Positions 54,017 through 64,000 of a stretch of 64,000 nucleotides of DNA are shown here, piece by piece; positions within the stretch are counted from its first letter, which is position 1; each line of letters starts with the position of its first letter. The notes beneath the pieces are model-generated. The model did not search any database. It worked only from the letters and a program-made list of their open reading frames with translations, and was not told the DNA's origin. The position numbers and the translations under genes were made by a program. This DNA is from Branchiostoma floridae (Eukaryota > Chordata > Leptocardii > Amphioxiformes > Branchiostomatidae), in NCBI RefSeq assembly GCF_000003815.2, contig NC_049996.1:13737297-13801296 (forward strand). Direction: 5' to 3'.

Positions 54017-56965
54017 CTGAAACAGTCACAGGAGTTTTCGTCATCATTTATCCCTTTTGGATTTCTAGCTGCACGTGTCTTATTTGGCCGGTTTAAATGA
54101 TCGTACGCAAGCCAAGCAAGTCTTTGAGTTACTTTTAGGCCTTTAAAGATGATCAAAAAATCAATTTTCTGACTTTCGGACTGGTCATGCCGTCTAGAAA
54201 GACGTGATGGAATGTAGCAGCTTTTGAAAGAAATATTTTCAGAAATAACTTTCTGGAGGCTTATTCTTTTGTAGCCAACTAGTACAAATTTCAAATGATT
54301 TTGAGCAACCACTTATCAAGCACATCGTACACATCAACATGCTAAGATACTTGGCACAAAAAATAAATGAACGATTCATGATCAATGCAATTGGCTACAT
54401 GCAATCGGTCAATCTTAAACTTATCATACAGGGGGCAGAAAACAAAACACAAAACCATGCACTCTGATGTATACAAAGCTGTGTGTTGTATCTTTTTTCA
54501 ATTATTGTCAAACCATTTTTCTTTTCTGCATTACATACCTTTGCATGTTGGTAATTTTGCGCTCCAAGTCCCGTCAGACTGACAAGTACGTGTAGAAGTA
54601 CCGACCAGCTTGTATCCTGGGTTACAGATGAAGGTGACCACGTCTCCGTAGGAGTTGGAGCCAGTCATGGCACCGTTTGCTGGGGGTGGCATCTTCAAAC
54701 ACTGCGGTGCTGGTGTCGTCTTTCGAGGTGTAGTTGTCATCTGGGGCATCGTGGTTGTCAAAAGTGACAGGGTAGTTGTTCCCTGGGCCGGTGTGGATGT
54801 CACCCGTGGCAGTGTGGTTGTCATCCAGTTCAACGTGGTTGTCATTTGGGGCAGTGTGCTGCTCACCATTGACAGTGTGGCTGTGGATGTCACCCAAGAC
54901 AGTTCCGTTGGTATCAAAACATCAACGCTGGTGTTCTGTTGAGGTAATCAAAATGCAGAATTTCATCTGGTATCCTTTAAGTCATCAACACAATGTAAAT
55001 GGGTTGTTTGTGCCTGCATATATGAATGTGTAGTTGTAAAACCAATATTATCTTAGACTATACTTACTTTATCTGCAGTTGATGATTGAAACATGAAGAT
55101 TGCAGACACGTAGGTTTTTGTGACATGTACATTCAAGGATGGCTTTGTAAAATCAACTTGCAGGTAGGTTGCAGTTGAATTGATACTTGTCACAGGCTTT
55201 GCAGTTGTCCAATTGTCTTCATCTCCCATCACAACGGGCTGTCAAAAATAGATAATGTTCCAGTTTAACACTGAATCTTACTTTTAAGAACGAATTGAAT
55301 TGGTTGTGACCTCATACATGAACTTCTGGTAAGTTTTGCAAGAGTTATATGAGATGTTCTTAAATTCAAAGTCCTGCAAAATCTATTAATAGGAAAGACC
55401 TCCCTCACTGTTTTCATGTCCATTGTCCACTTTAGTGCTCTCGTAAATCTAAGGATGAACAACTAACATTGTCTTTTATATGAAATCCTCGTATGATATG
55501 TAATTTTCGTATTGCCAACTTTTGCAAGAGTTCTTTCATTTGGTTAAATTCCTGCAAAATGTTTTAACATATGCAATGTTTTGGTGATTCATTTGTATAG
55601 CCATGAATTAAGATGCATGTTGGTTGACTTATGGATCTAGATCTAAGGTATAAGACTAACCGTATTGGTTTCCATTTGCCTTTTAGGTGTGGCAATGAGA
55701 TATGCGACCACGCTAATTCCAACGCCTATCAAGAAGGCCACGGAAACAGTGATTATGGTAATCAGGCAGCAACGATTAAACGTCATCTTGCAGCTTGTAG
55801 CAATCCAACAAGTGTTTTCTGTATCGTTGGTATCTGCGAGCAATCAAACAATTTGCATTAAATTCTGTGTACTATATGTCGTTTTCAACAATATACATAC
55901 TATTAGATTGATATTAAGCCTACGTCGCTACACAAATATTAATGGAAAAGTATCAACATTGTAGTGGTAGTAATTTTTGTGTAATTTACAAACGAAACAT
56001 CAACTAAAAATAATAATTTGAATTGCAATCACTAGCCATGTCATTTATGCACTTCAGTCGCATTTTTTGGGGGAAATTTTGAAATACACTGCTGTTTGTT
56101 TTTCATTTGCAGTGATATACATTGCCCCTAAATTCTTCAAAATATATCTAATGAAACCTCTCATGTAGTGTTCCTTAAAACTTGCTACATGTATTAGGAT
56201 TACCTTTCATTAATCTAGCATACTTCATTAGAATTTGCTGTGCCATGACTATCACATCGTAGTCTTTATCTATAACTAAAACCCCTCTTTTTGGTACTAT
56301 CACTTGGTAGTACAGGAATGGACAATATCTCTTAACCTTGTCGGAAGGCACTAGGCACAAACATTGCGTTGTACAGAAGGTCAGAAATGCTACAACATGT
56401 AGTTTTGGGGAGTATACAAAGACAATCTGTTCATTAGAATCAACTTTATAACAAAGCTACCTTACAATGTGCAGTAACGATAGCAACATGTACGTAAAAA
56501 CAAGCCTCTGTCTTTACCTTGTCGGATGGCGCCAGGCACGTACATGCTGTTGTCAATAAGGCCGGTAATGTTGGAGTCCTTCGTTTTGGGGACTGAGTCG
56601 TCCGTCCCTGTATCAGCTGGCTGTTGCCGTAGATTGCTAATGTCATCTCTGCCCACGTTCGGGTTGCTGGTGTTAGGGACCTTCTGGCTGTCATTCGACG
56701 CAATCTCGACTTTGGTTTCTCCTCCTTTGGTAAAGAAAGACAATAAAAACACTCAATAGCTAGGGCAACCTTTTTTTCCTTGACCTTACTATATAGTTTC
56801 AATTGAGTTGAAAGTACAGTAAAACCCAACTAATTGCACAACGGATTAGCGCATCCTACCTGTTCTTACGTCTTGGTATGGAAGTAGTGGCAACGGGCGA
56901 CGGGCTTTGTTGTCTCCACTATGTGCCATGTTCATCTGACGCGGATCTTTTTCAGTTGTGGTCAT
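53336..56965 (-). CDS. Gene D: type II CTLD receptor with reduced tail and one CCP
   Basis: Exons: 56860-56965, 56518-56724, 55661-55833, 55068-55238, 54539-54935, 53754-54016, 53336-53482. About 487 residues. Compared with C it lacks the two middle cytosolic exons and three CCP exons. The SH3 ligand is damaged (RRPLPLLP), and the VYNYLDSDDI box of the second tail exon is shortened to VGRDDI, losing its tyrosine. One LPYQDV tyrosine motif remains. The membrane helix ([16 protein letters not shown]), linker with NWT and NST sites, Thr-rich stalk with one CCP, and a complete CTLD are intact ([23 protein letters not shown]). It looks like a signalling-reduced paralogue of C rather than a pseudogene. 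Confidence 0.75.
54539..54935 (-). CDS. Gene D Thr-rich stalk plus single CCP
   Basis: Phase 0 in, phase 1 out (GTATGT). [14 protein letters not shown], degenerate MTTTLPQ repeats, then [10 protein letters not shown] to LPTC. No further CCP exon lies between this and the CTLD. Confidence 0.75.
56805..56860. other. Deletion junction in gene D tail region
   Basis: The left side matches gene C at 48740-48782 (a MITE terminus, CCAACTAATTGCACAACGGA) and the right side matches gene C from about 50241 (GCATCCTACCTGTTCTTACG). About 1.45 kb present in C, including two cytosolic exons, is absent between them. The breakpoint lies within the MITE sequence. Confidence 0.65.
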
Positions 56966-57170
56966 CGTCGACCAAGCAGCTGAGAGCTAGGGTACTGGAG
57001 GTCACTTCATCCACGTGCGAGCTGTTCAGTCTTATGCAAATTAAAATGTTTGTAGGAATTTTGCTCGATGAAATTGATTCAATTCGCCGGAGATCAGACG
57101 ACAAGCGTTAAGCCACGACAGAAGCGTGACTGTGGCTTAAAATTGTGAGGAATGAGCAGGAGCTGGAGAG
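56966..57170 (-). promoter_or_regulatory. Conserved promoter region of gene D
   Basis: Counterpart of 50355-50560, with CACGTG at 57012-57017 and ATGCAAAT at 57034-57041. The conserved spacing suggests D kept its expression signals even though its tail motifs decayed. Confidence 0.4.
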
Positions 57171-59516
57171 ATCTCTATTTTTGAAGCAGTAGTTAAAACA
57201 TTTTGGCTTCTAGGCGTTGGTAAATTAAACATCTACTTCATTTCTAGACTGATCTGGTAAATGATAATGAATAATCATTAATATTTTAATGACAATTGAT
57301 CATACTGTCCTTGGAATAAGTATGACTTATTCAATGTGTTAGAAAGAAATTTTTGGAGCTTGTCACTGTCTCAATCATGTAATGATGAGCGTAAATGAGT
57401 GCATAACAAAAAGAGAGACCATATTATGTTACCATTAGAAACAATTTTTGATGCCCCAAAATGCATTTCGACCTTTTTGAAATTGTCGATTGTAGCCACT
57501 TTCTAATTTCTAATGCAATTAAATGTTGTTTTCGCATCTGAGTACCACGTGATCCCTTGATCAAAGAAAATAACTCTTTCATCGAACCTTCTTTGTACCT
57601 TTTGTAAGGTAAGTGAGCAGCTGTTTGATCATTGGTCATTACTTTGATACGACATGCCCTTTTTTCAAGAAATGGATTGGTCTGCATTGCGAGCAGAAAC
57701 CTGCCTGTTTGCAAAAACAAAATGCTAATTCTCTTAGCTTGAAAAGTCATCTGAGTGTGTGTAAATCATACTTATCATGGCATATTTGGAACATTAACTT
57801 ATTTTTGGGGGGAATAAATTTTGTGGAAATTGTATACTGTATCTTGTATCCAAGAGGGGTCTTGTATTGTTATCAAAACAAGAAGCGAAATAAAGATACC
57901 GTTTTTGTCTGCTAAATTAATCACCATTATTGAGTTGTATCAATATCTATTGAATTTCTGTACGTATTCTTTTTGTAGATGGGCCCGTTCAATCGATAGA
58001 CCACAAAAAGAAAGGTCCAGATGGTTCTATATTCTACAAATAAAGGAATAGGAATTTGGCTTGCAACCAATCAAGAAAAGAGTGAGCATATTATTTAATG
58101 GACTTCTTCAAACTGCCCGAGCCCTTCAACGAGACACAAACTGATATGAAGAAATTGTACACAGATAATAATTAGTAAATGGTATCAAATCTTAGCCAAA
58201 ATAAAGTATACATAGTACATGTAAATGTTTTGTTCTAATTAGTTTCTTTATTCAATTAGATAAAAATATGAAATATTCGAAAGAAAAGTATTGATGAGAA
58301 CTTGAAAGTAATATTTCGATGTTATCAACACCTTTATTGTGCTTTTTCTCAGATTGTTCCTACCAACTATTTTCGTAATGTCTTAAATAAAAGATAGTAA
58401 GCAGCTTCTTTCACTATACATTTGCTCTATCATGTAATCAGTTTATGTAGGTATACTTCAAACCTGGCATTTTCAACGATAGAAATTATCTTTTTGGAAA
58501 GCCTTTTATATATAAACTGCCCTTGTTTGGATGGAATCTAAATTCACTATTTTGTAATTTTGTGTGGATCAGTGAAGGAGGAAACCTTCCAAAGTCACAA
58601 TTGCATTATATTTTTTGCTTACAATTTTAGGAACCCTGGAAAATTATTGTAAAATGCTATTGGGAAGTTCATTCCCTTTTGTTGGAATAAACGTTTAAAA
58701 CTGATTGCACATATTAGCATTGAAGAATATTCTGGTATCTTTACATGTCCTGACACAACGCTAATGAAATGTCCTGAAAGTTTTTTTACTTTGCTAACGT
58801 GTCCATTTACAAAGGCTGTCACAAGATCTCTGATGTCTCCCTTAAACATCAACATGTACTCATTCATTGTACGATCATTCCACATTTCTGTTAATGTCAT
58901 TCATAAAGCATCATTTTACCTGATCATTAGATATGTGCAACTTTTGCTATTTCATCTCCGCATACTTACTGAAATAGCCTGACTTTTACTAGATGTTTTA
59001 CTTCCATCATCAAATAATTCAAATCCCAAAGGAGATAAATTTTCTAGCCAGGAAGGATTTTCCTTCACTTCACGAGAAAACCTTCCCTAGTCACAATCTA
59101 ATTACAATGGTTGTTTACGGTTTTTGCTACCCAGACTAATCAGTGTAAAGTGTTATTGACATGCTAAAGCTACTCCTTTTTCTTGGAATAAACGTTGAAA
59201 ATTTATAACAATTATATAACTGACAAATGAACTGGATTTTGTTTACATTTTATTACGTAATACTAATCAAATGTGCTTAACAATCTTACTTTAACAGCGA
59301 TATTGTATATATAATTTTATAAAGATTACAAGATCTTCAAGTTGTTCTATAGAGAAATTACATCTAAAATTATTCCACGTTTATCTTTTTATACGCTCAT
59401 ATCAAATTGTAACATCACGATGGAAGCATTATACTTTCACCTCTCTGAATGACCAAAATAAAGCAAAGATGTATGTAACAACAGTTTAAAAAAGTTACCA
59501 TAATATATTGTATGAT
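57171..59516. other. Intergenic D-E spacer, no gene seen
   Basis: Paralogous to 50561-53000. No coding exon recognised. Confidence 0.5.
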
Positions 59517-59676
59517 ATTGGGGCTTAGTCTCCAAGCAGATCCGACGGTGCCTAAAGAGATAGTATCAAAGCTGGCAAAGGAGTATAGCTGGCCACAGGA
59601 AGTCAAACGGGCACCGGAGCCGCTTTGATACTATCTCTAAGGCACCGTAGGGTCTGCTTGGAGACTAATTGGCGCT
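59517..59676. mobile_element. Fold-back MITE (hAT-like) with 8-9 bp target duplication
   Basis: Hairpin element 59526-59667 with ends TAGTCTCCAAGCAGA and its inverse, arms of about 46 bp. Flanks ATTGGGGCT (59517-59525) and ATTGGCGCT (59668-59676) form a target duplication with one mismatch. The empty sites ATTGGGACTTAGTCATAAG are preserved at 52971 and 43845. Confidence 0.8.
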
Positions 59677-60335
59677 TAGCCATAAGGTTTCAAGTTGTTT
59701 AAGTGAACTGATAGGTACAAAAGGAGACCGATTCCGTACATGGTGCAGCTGCTAAACAACACTTAAATGTTACATATGGACTATGGTCTATTTGGACATT
59801 TGAACAGCTACACTACTATTGTGTGCCACTCTATCAGGCAATCATGTATTCTGTTTATATACTGTGTTTTAAAATAATTCTGTAATTAAGATTTTAAATT
59901 AGTTTTTTTTGTTGCAAAATTGTAAGTGTGATCATGTTATATATGTACAAGCATAATTCAGGTAACTGAGGTTGCCTGCGAGGCCTTGTACATTGTGTAT
60001 ATGTTTCCTGAATAAACCAATCATCATCATCATCAACAAATAAAAACCATTTATACAATTTTTATGAACGAATGGATTAGTAAATTAAAACAGCAGCTAT
60101 AACGTCACTACTGGTGTGAGAAATAAAGCAATGGCCGTACATGCAAGTAATTATAATAACCAAAGTATAAAAAAAGGCAGTAAACATATTAGGCCGTATA
60201 TATGACATGTCATACACCAACTCACAAGAAAGAGACTACAACTGGAAATTTGAACGTAAACTGAAAACAACCTACTTGTGGGGTCCATTCACTGGTTAAC
60301 TTGGTGCATCCTCCTATCAAGCTTAACACCGAGCT

Positions 60336-60998
60336 TTATTTATTCATTCATTTCTGTATTCTTTAACCAGGGTAACTCCCTCAGTGGCATATGCACTGCT
60401 TTCCAGGGAGACCCTGGGTACACGTATACACAGAGTTAATATACAATGCATGTAAAAACGTATACATAACAAAGACACGTCCATCATCAAATCAAAATCA
60501 TATCCATTTTCATAGTCGTTATCCGTGCCAAGTCGTCAATCGTAAAATCAGGGGGCAGATGTCAGCACATGTTTTTAGATTTTTTTTTTAAAGAGCGGTC
60601 AGTCGTGGCCACTATAAACGAAGCTGGCAACTCATTCCGAGCAAATGCACCTCTGTATGCAAATTTTCTACGGCCGGATTCAATTCTGACTTTAGGTAGC
60701 TGTAATGATGTATTTGTATCGTGCCTAGGTGCATAGGCGTGAGACGTTCTATCGATTATTTGTAAGTATTATTCAGGTAACTGTTGGTGGGTGGAGTGAC
60801 TTGAAGACAGTGTACAGGAGATGCATTTGCCGACGAGAAGCCAGGGAATCCCAATGCAGACAGTTATCTACATGTGATATACGTGGCAGACCGAGAACAA
60901 GCTATGCTGCACGGTTTTGTAGTTTCTGGAGGTTATGAGAGAGAGAGAGAAGGGGAGCCCCGGCAGTTGTACCATACAGTATCACAAACAACTTAAAG
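60336..60998 (-). mobile_element. 5'-truncated LINE relic downstream of gene E
   Basis: Minus-strand fragments read LQKLQNRAA-stop-LVLGL, HWDSLASRRQMHLLY and RRKFAYRGAFARNELPASF, matching the C-terminal end of the reverse transcriptase at 7221-8936, followed by the same kind of 3' sequence. It contains stop codons. It ends about 10-20 bp from the gene E stop; the paralogous site in gene D (53290-53310) is uninserted. Confidence 0.75.
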
Positions 60999-61006
60999 CT
61001 TTTGAT

Positions 61007-64000
61007 TTATGTTTTTGAGCAGGGCGTTTTTCTAGGACACTTGACAAATGTCCTTTTGTGAATTCCGCAGTCTGTATCGTCCCACATGGGTGTACCATTG
61101 TATCCGGTCCAGTAGTGCACACAGTCCGAGTGAGAAAACCACGCCTTGATATCCGAATCAGGCTCCCCTGGACTCCAGCCCTAACCAAAAGAGAAAGTCA
61201 GTTTATTGTCAAGAAGTAACAAAGCCCAAATATCTTTATGTACATCGTTTTGTTTGATCCGTTTCCAAAACCTATTGACTCCGAGATTTTTCATGCAAAC
61301 CAATAAAACCAGCAGCACGAACAATGCACACGATGACCTTGGAGCAAAATAGCATGAGACATTTTACTCTTTTCGAATACTTTTTAAGACTTGTTCTCCA
61401 GTGAAAGGGAAAATCTCAGGGAAATATCCGGATTCTGTGAAACGGGAGAAACAGAATGATGTGGGGGTAAAAGGAAAAATAGATCTTGGAAAGGGCAAAG
61501 CCTGTATTTGGCAGCACTGATTGTATTCTGTCTTCAAAAGTAATTAGCCACTCTTTTCAGTCGGCAGCACACAAAGCGTGTTAACGCACCTTGTAATGGC
61601 TGTCCTGTAGGCTAGACCCGTCTTCCCATCGCCAGAATCCAGATTCCTTCAATCCAATCCAGTACATGGAGTCCTTTCCGTACTTGTCGATGATCAGATT
61701 TCTCACAGCGACGTCCAGTTCCTCCGTTTTCGGCATGGCTAGCGTGGCTCCCTCTCTCTTACAGGCCGCTTGCGCGTCTTCGTAGTCCTTTTCTTCAAGT
61801 CCAACCCGGATGCACGTTTGAGCGAGTAGTTGGTAGCCATTTCTGCATGTAGCTGAAACAGTCACAGGACATTTGGTCATCGTTTATTGTTTTTGGATTT
61901 CCAGCTGCATGTGTTTTGTGTGACAGATATAAATGATTGTATGCCAAGCAAGTCTTTCGTAAGACTTTTAGGTTTGTGAAGTTGATAAAATATGATAATC
62001 AACTTTCTGACTTCCAGACTGGCCATGACGTAGGGAAAGAAGTGATTGAATATAGCCGCTTTCGGTAGCTTTTAAAAGTAATATATTCAGAAATTGCTTT
62101 CTGGAGGTTTATTACTTTGTAGCCAACCGGTACAAAAGTTCAAATGACTTTGAGCAACCACTTACCTTGCTATACAGCTTCAGCAAAGTGCACAGCAACA
62201 TACTAAGATATTTGACACAGAAAATAAATGAACGACTCTAGATCCCCACCTTTGCAAGTGGGAACGCTGCCACCCCATGAGCCGCCTGCCAGGCACCTGA
62301 TAGTCTCCGCACCTACAACGCTGTATCCGTGACCACAGGTGAATCGCATTGATCCTCGGTACTCCGTAGAACCTGTCATGTAGCCATTGGCTGGAGGCAC
62401 CAGTGGTGGGCATTGCACAGCTGAAACATAGAATCGTGATAAAATTAAAATGCTTGAGAGAAAAGAAGAAAAGGTAACACTGTTGTGGCTGCAATATTGC
62501 ATATTTCTTTTATACATGAAAACTTTACAAGCAGATGTAATATGGTGGACCCTACTAAACGTTCACTACTTTATTTCAGCAAGGTAGGATACATTGGTAG
62601 TTACAGACTCGAACTTGTAACATTTAAACTGGATCTTGATCTAAATTGTCTTCAGAAGTTACCTGTACATGTTGGTGAACCTCCACTCCAAGTGCCGTCA
62701 GACTGACAGGTACGTGTAGAAGTACCGACCAGCTTGTAGCCTGGGTTACAGGTGAAGGTGACCACGTCTTTGTAGGAGTTGGAGCCAGTCATGGCACCGT
62801 TTGCTGGGGGTTGCAGCTTGGTACATCTTACAGCTGTACAGAGAGAGACAAAATGCCATTTTGATTAATCTATGAAGAGTTTATATGGCATCTACACAGT
62901 TTCTGACTCTTTACAGACAGACATAATCTGGTTATATGCACTCCTTTCCTACATTGAAGCTACTAAACATCAAAACCTTACATGTACCTTGGCAAGTAGG
63001 GACCCTGTCACTCCATGTACCGTCTGCCTGGCACCTGATGCTTTCCGCACCAACAAGTTTGTACCCACGGTTGCAGCTGAAGTACGTCAATTCCTTGTAG
63101 GACTTGGTCCCTCTCATGATGACATTGACTGAAGGTTTCAGTGTCGGGCATTGTACAGCTGAAACACAGATTTCACATATGACAAAATCAACACCAAGCA
63201 TATATCTTTACTAGGGAAGAAACCAACGGTCAATCTTAACCTTGTCATACGGAGCACAGAATTCACAAAACCATGTATACAGGATTGTATTGAACATTTG
63301 TTTCTTCTGAATAACATACCACTGCATGTTGGTGATCTTCCGCTCCAAGTCCCGCCAGACTGACAGGTACGTGTAGAAGCGCCGACCAGCTTGTATCCTT
63401 GGTTACAGGAGAAGGTGACCACGTCTCCGTAGGAGTTGGAGCCAGTCATGGCACCGTTTGCTGGGGGTGCCAGCTGTGAACACTGCGGTGCGGTTGTCAC
63501 CTGTGGCAGTGCGGTTGTCACCTGTGGCGTGTTTGTCCCCCGAGGCAGTGTGGTTGTCACCTGTGGCGTGGTTGTCACCTGTGGCGGTGTGGTCGTCACC
63601 TGTGGCAGTGTGGTCGTCACCTGTGGCAGTGTGGCTGTCACCGGTGACAGTGTGGTTGTCATCCAAGGCATTTCCGTTGGTATCGCAACATCAAAACTGT
63701 TGTTCTATTTGGGTAAAGAAAAGTACAATCTATGTTTGTATCCTGCAAGTCAACAACGTAGCACAATGTAAAGGGACTGTTTGTGCTTGCAGGTGTAAAT
63801 TTGTAGTTGTAAAATCAATATCATGTTAGATTTACTTACTTCAGTTGCAGTTATCTCCGACATTGATGCCAGAAACATGCTGGTTGCTAGATGTAGTCCG
63901 GTTGTTTTTGTTTTTGAGACAATAAAGGACGGCTTTGTCAAATCAACTGGCAGGTAGATTACAGTTGAATTGATACCTTTCACAGGCTTAGCAGTTGTCC
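61007..64000 (-). CDS. Gene E (partial): CTLD receptor, 4 CCP, frameshifted CTLD end
   Basis: Exons within the window: 63840-64000+ (linker, cut by the window edge), 63320-63704 (Thr-rich stalk plus CCP), 62988-63158, 62663-62833 and 62250-62420 (CCPs), 61590-61852 (CTLD exon 1), 61007-61180 (CTLD exon 2). Tail and membrane exons lie beyond 64000. The last exon reads GWSPGEPDSD, DCVHYWTG, MWDDTDC and then a one-base deletion before the usual RYIC, giving a different end (RTFVKCPRKTPCSKT) and a stop at 61007-61009. From about 62380 to the window edge it is nearly identical to gene C. CTLD exon 1 (CRNGYQLLAQTCIRV) looks like a mixture of the A/B and C/D types. Confidence 0.75.
62380..64000 (-). 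repeat. Segmental duplicate of 45640-47258
   Basis: Exons and introns both match the gene C block at about 98 percent by eye, with small indels (six bases near 63285). D, which lies between C and E, is much more diverged in the same region. The copy may reflect recent gene conversion or duplication, or an unresolved haplotype in the assembly. Confidence 0.75.

Overview
This is eukaryotic genomic DNA. Short exons are separated by long AT-rich introns with GT/AG borders, and there are metazoan extracellular domains, many microsatellites, MITEs and pieces of non-LTR retrotransposons. Exon-encoded CCP (sushi) domains joined to C-type lectin domains (CTLD), a hevein-like cysteine module and an SUEL-type lectin together suggest an invertebrate deuterostome, most probably a lancelet (Branchiostoma). 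That assignment is an inference; no species-specific marker was seen.

Layout. 846-1699 (-): a small secreted SUEL/rhamnose-binding-type lectin. 3955-13374 (+, gene A) and 17998-25828 (+, gene B): two paralogous type II membrane receptors with a short cytosolic tail, one membrane segment, a Thr-rich stalk, a CCP array and a CTLD; gene A also carries a hevein-like module. 25920-28495: decayed CCP and CTLD exons of what looks like a third copy, interrupted by a G-rich minisatellite. 30900-34322: tandem copies of the flanking sequence found upstream of A and B, with no gene attached. 37278-41621 (-, gene P): a six-exon type II membrane protein without a lectin domain, sharing cytosolic motifs with the next genes. 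44167-50354 (-, gene C), 53336-56965 (-, gene D) and 61007-64000+ (-, gene E, runs off the window): three more CTLD/CCP type II receptors. C and D have long modular cytosolic tails. A/B point toward P/C/D/E, so the cluster has two converging arms.

How the parts work together (inference). The ectodomains look like glycan- or surface-binding heads on CCP stalks. The tail of C holds two copies of a class I SH3 ligand (RRPLPPLP), one running directly into an LxYxxV tyrosine motif, plus further acidic YxxV/YxxL boxes. D has lost most of these through a deletion whose breakpoint lies in a MITE, and A/B never show them. This pattern, in a tandem array of type II lectin receptors with frameshifted members and exchanged blocks, resembles the paired-receptor organisation of vertebrate NK lectin clusters.

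Exons were assembled by eye from open frames, splice borders, phase and comparison between paralogues. There is no transcript evidence. CCP exons are phase 1-1 and nearly all 171 bases long, TM exons are phase 1-0 and CTLD exon 1 is phase 1-0, so the reconstructed genes are internally consistent. A 100-base N gap at 48880-48979 lies in an intron of gene C.
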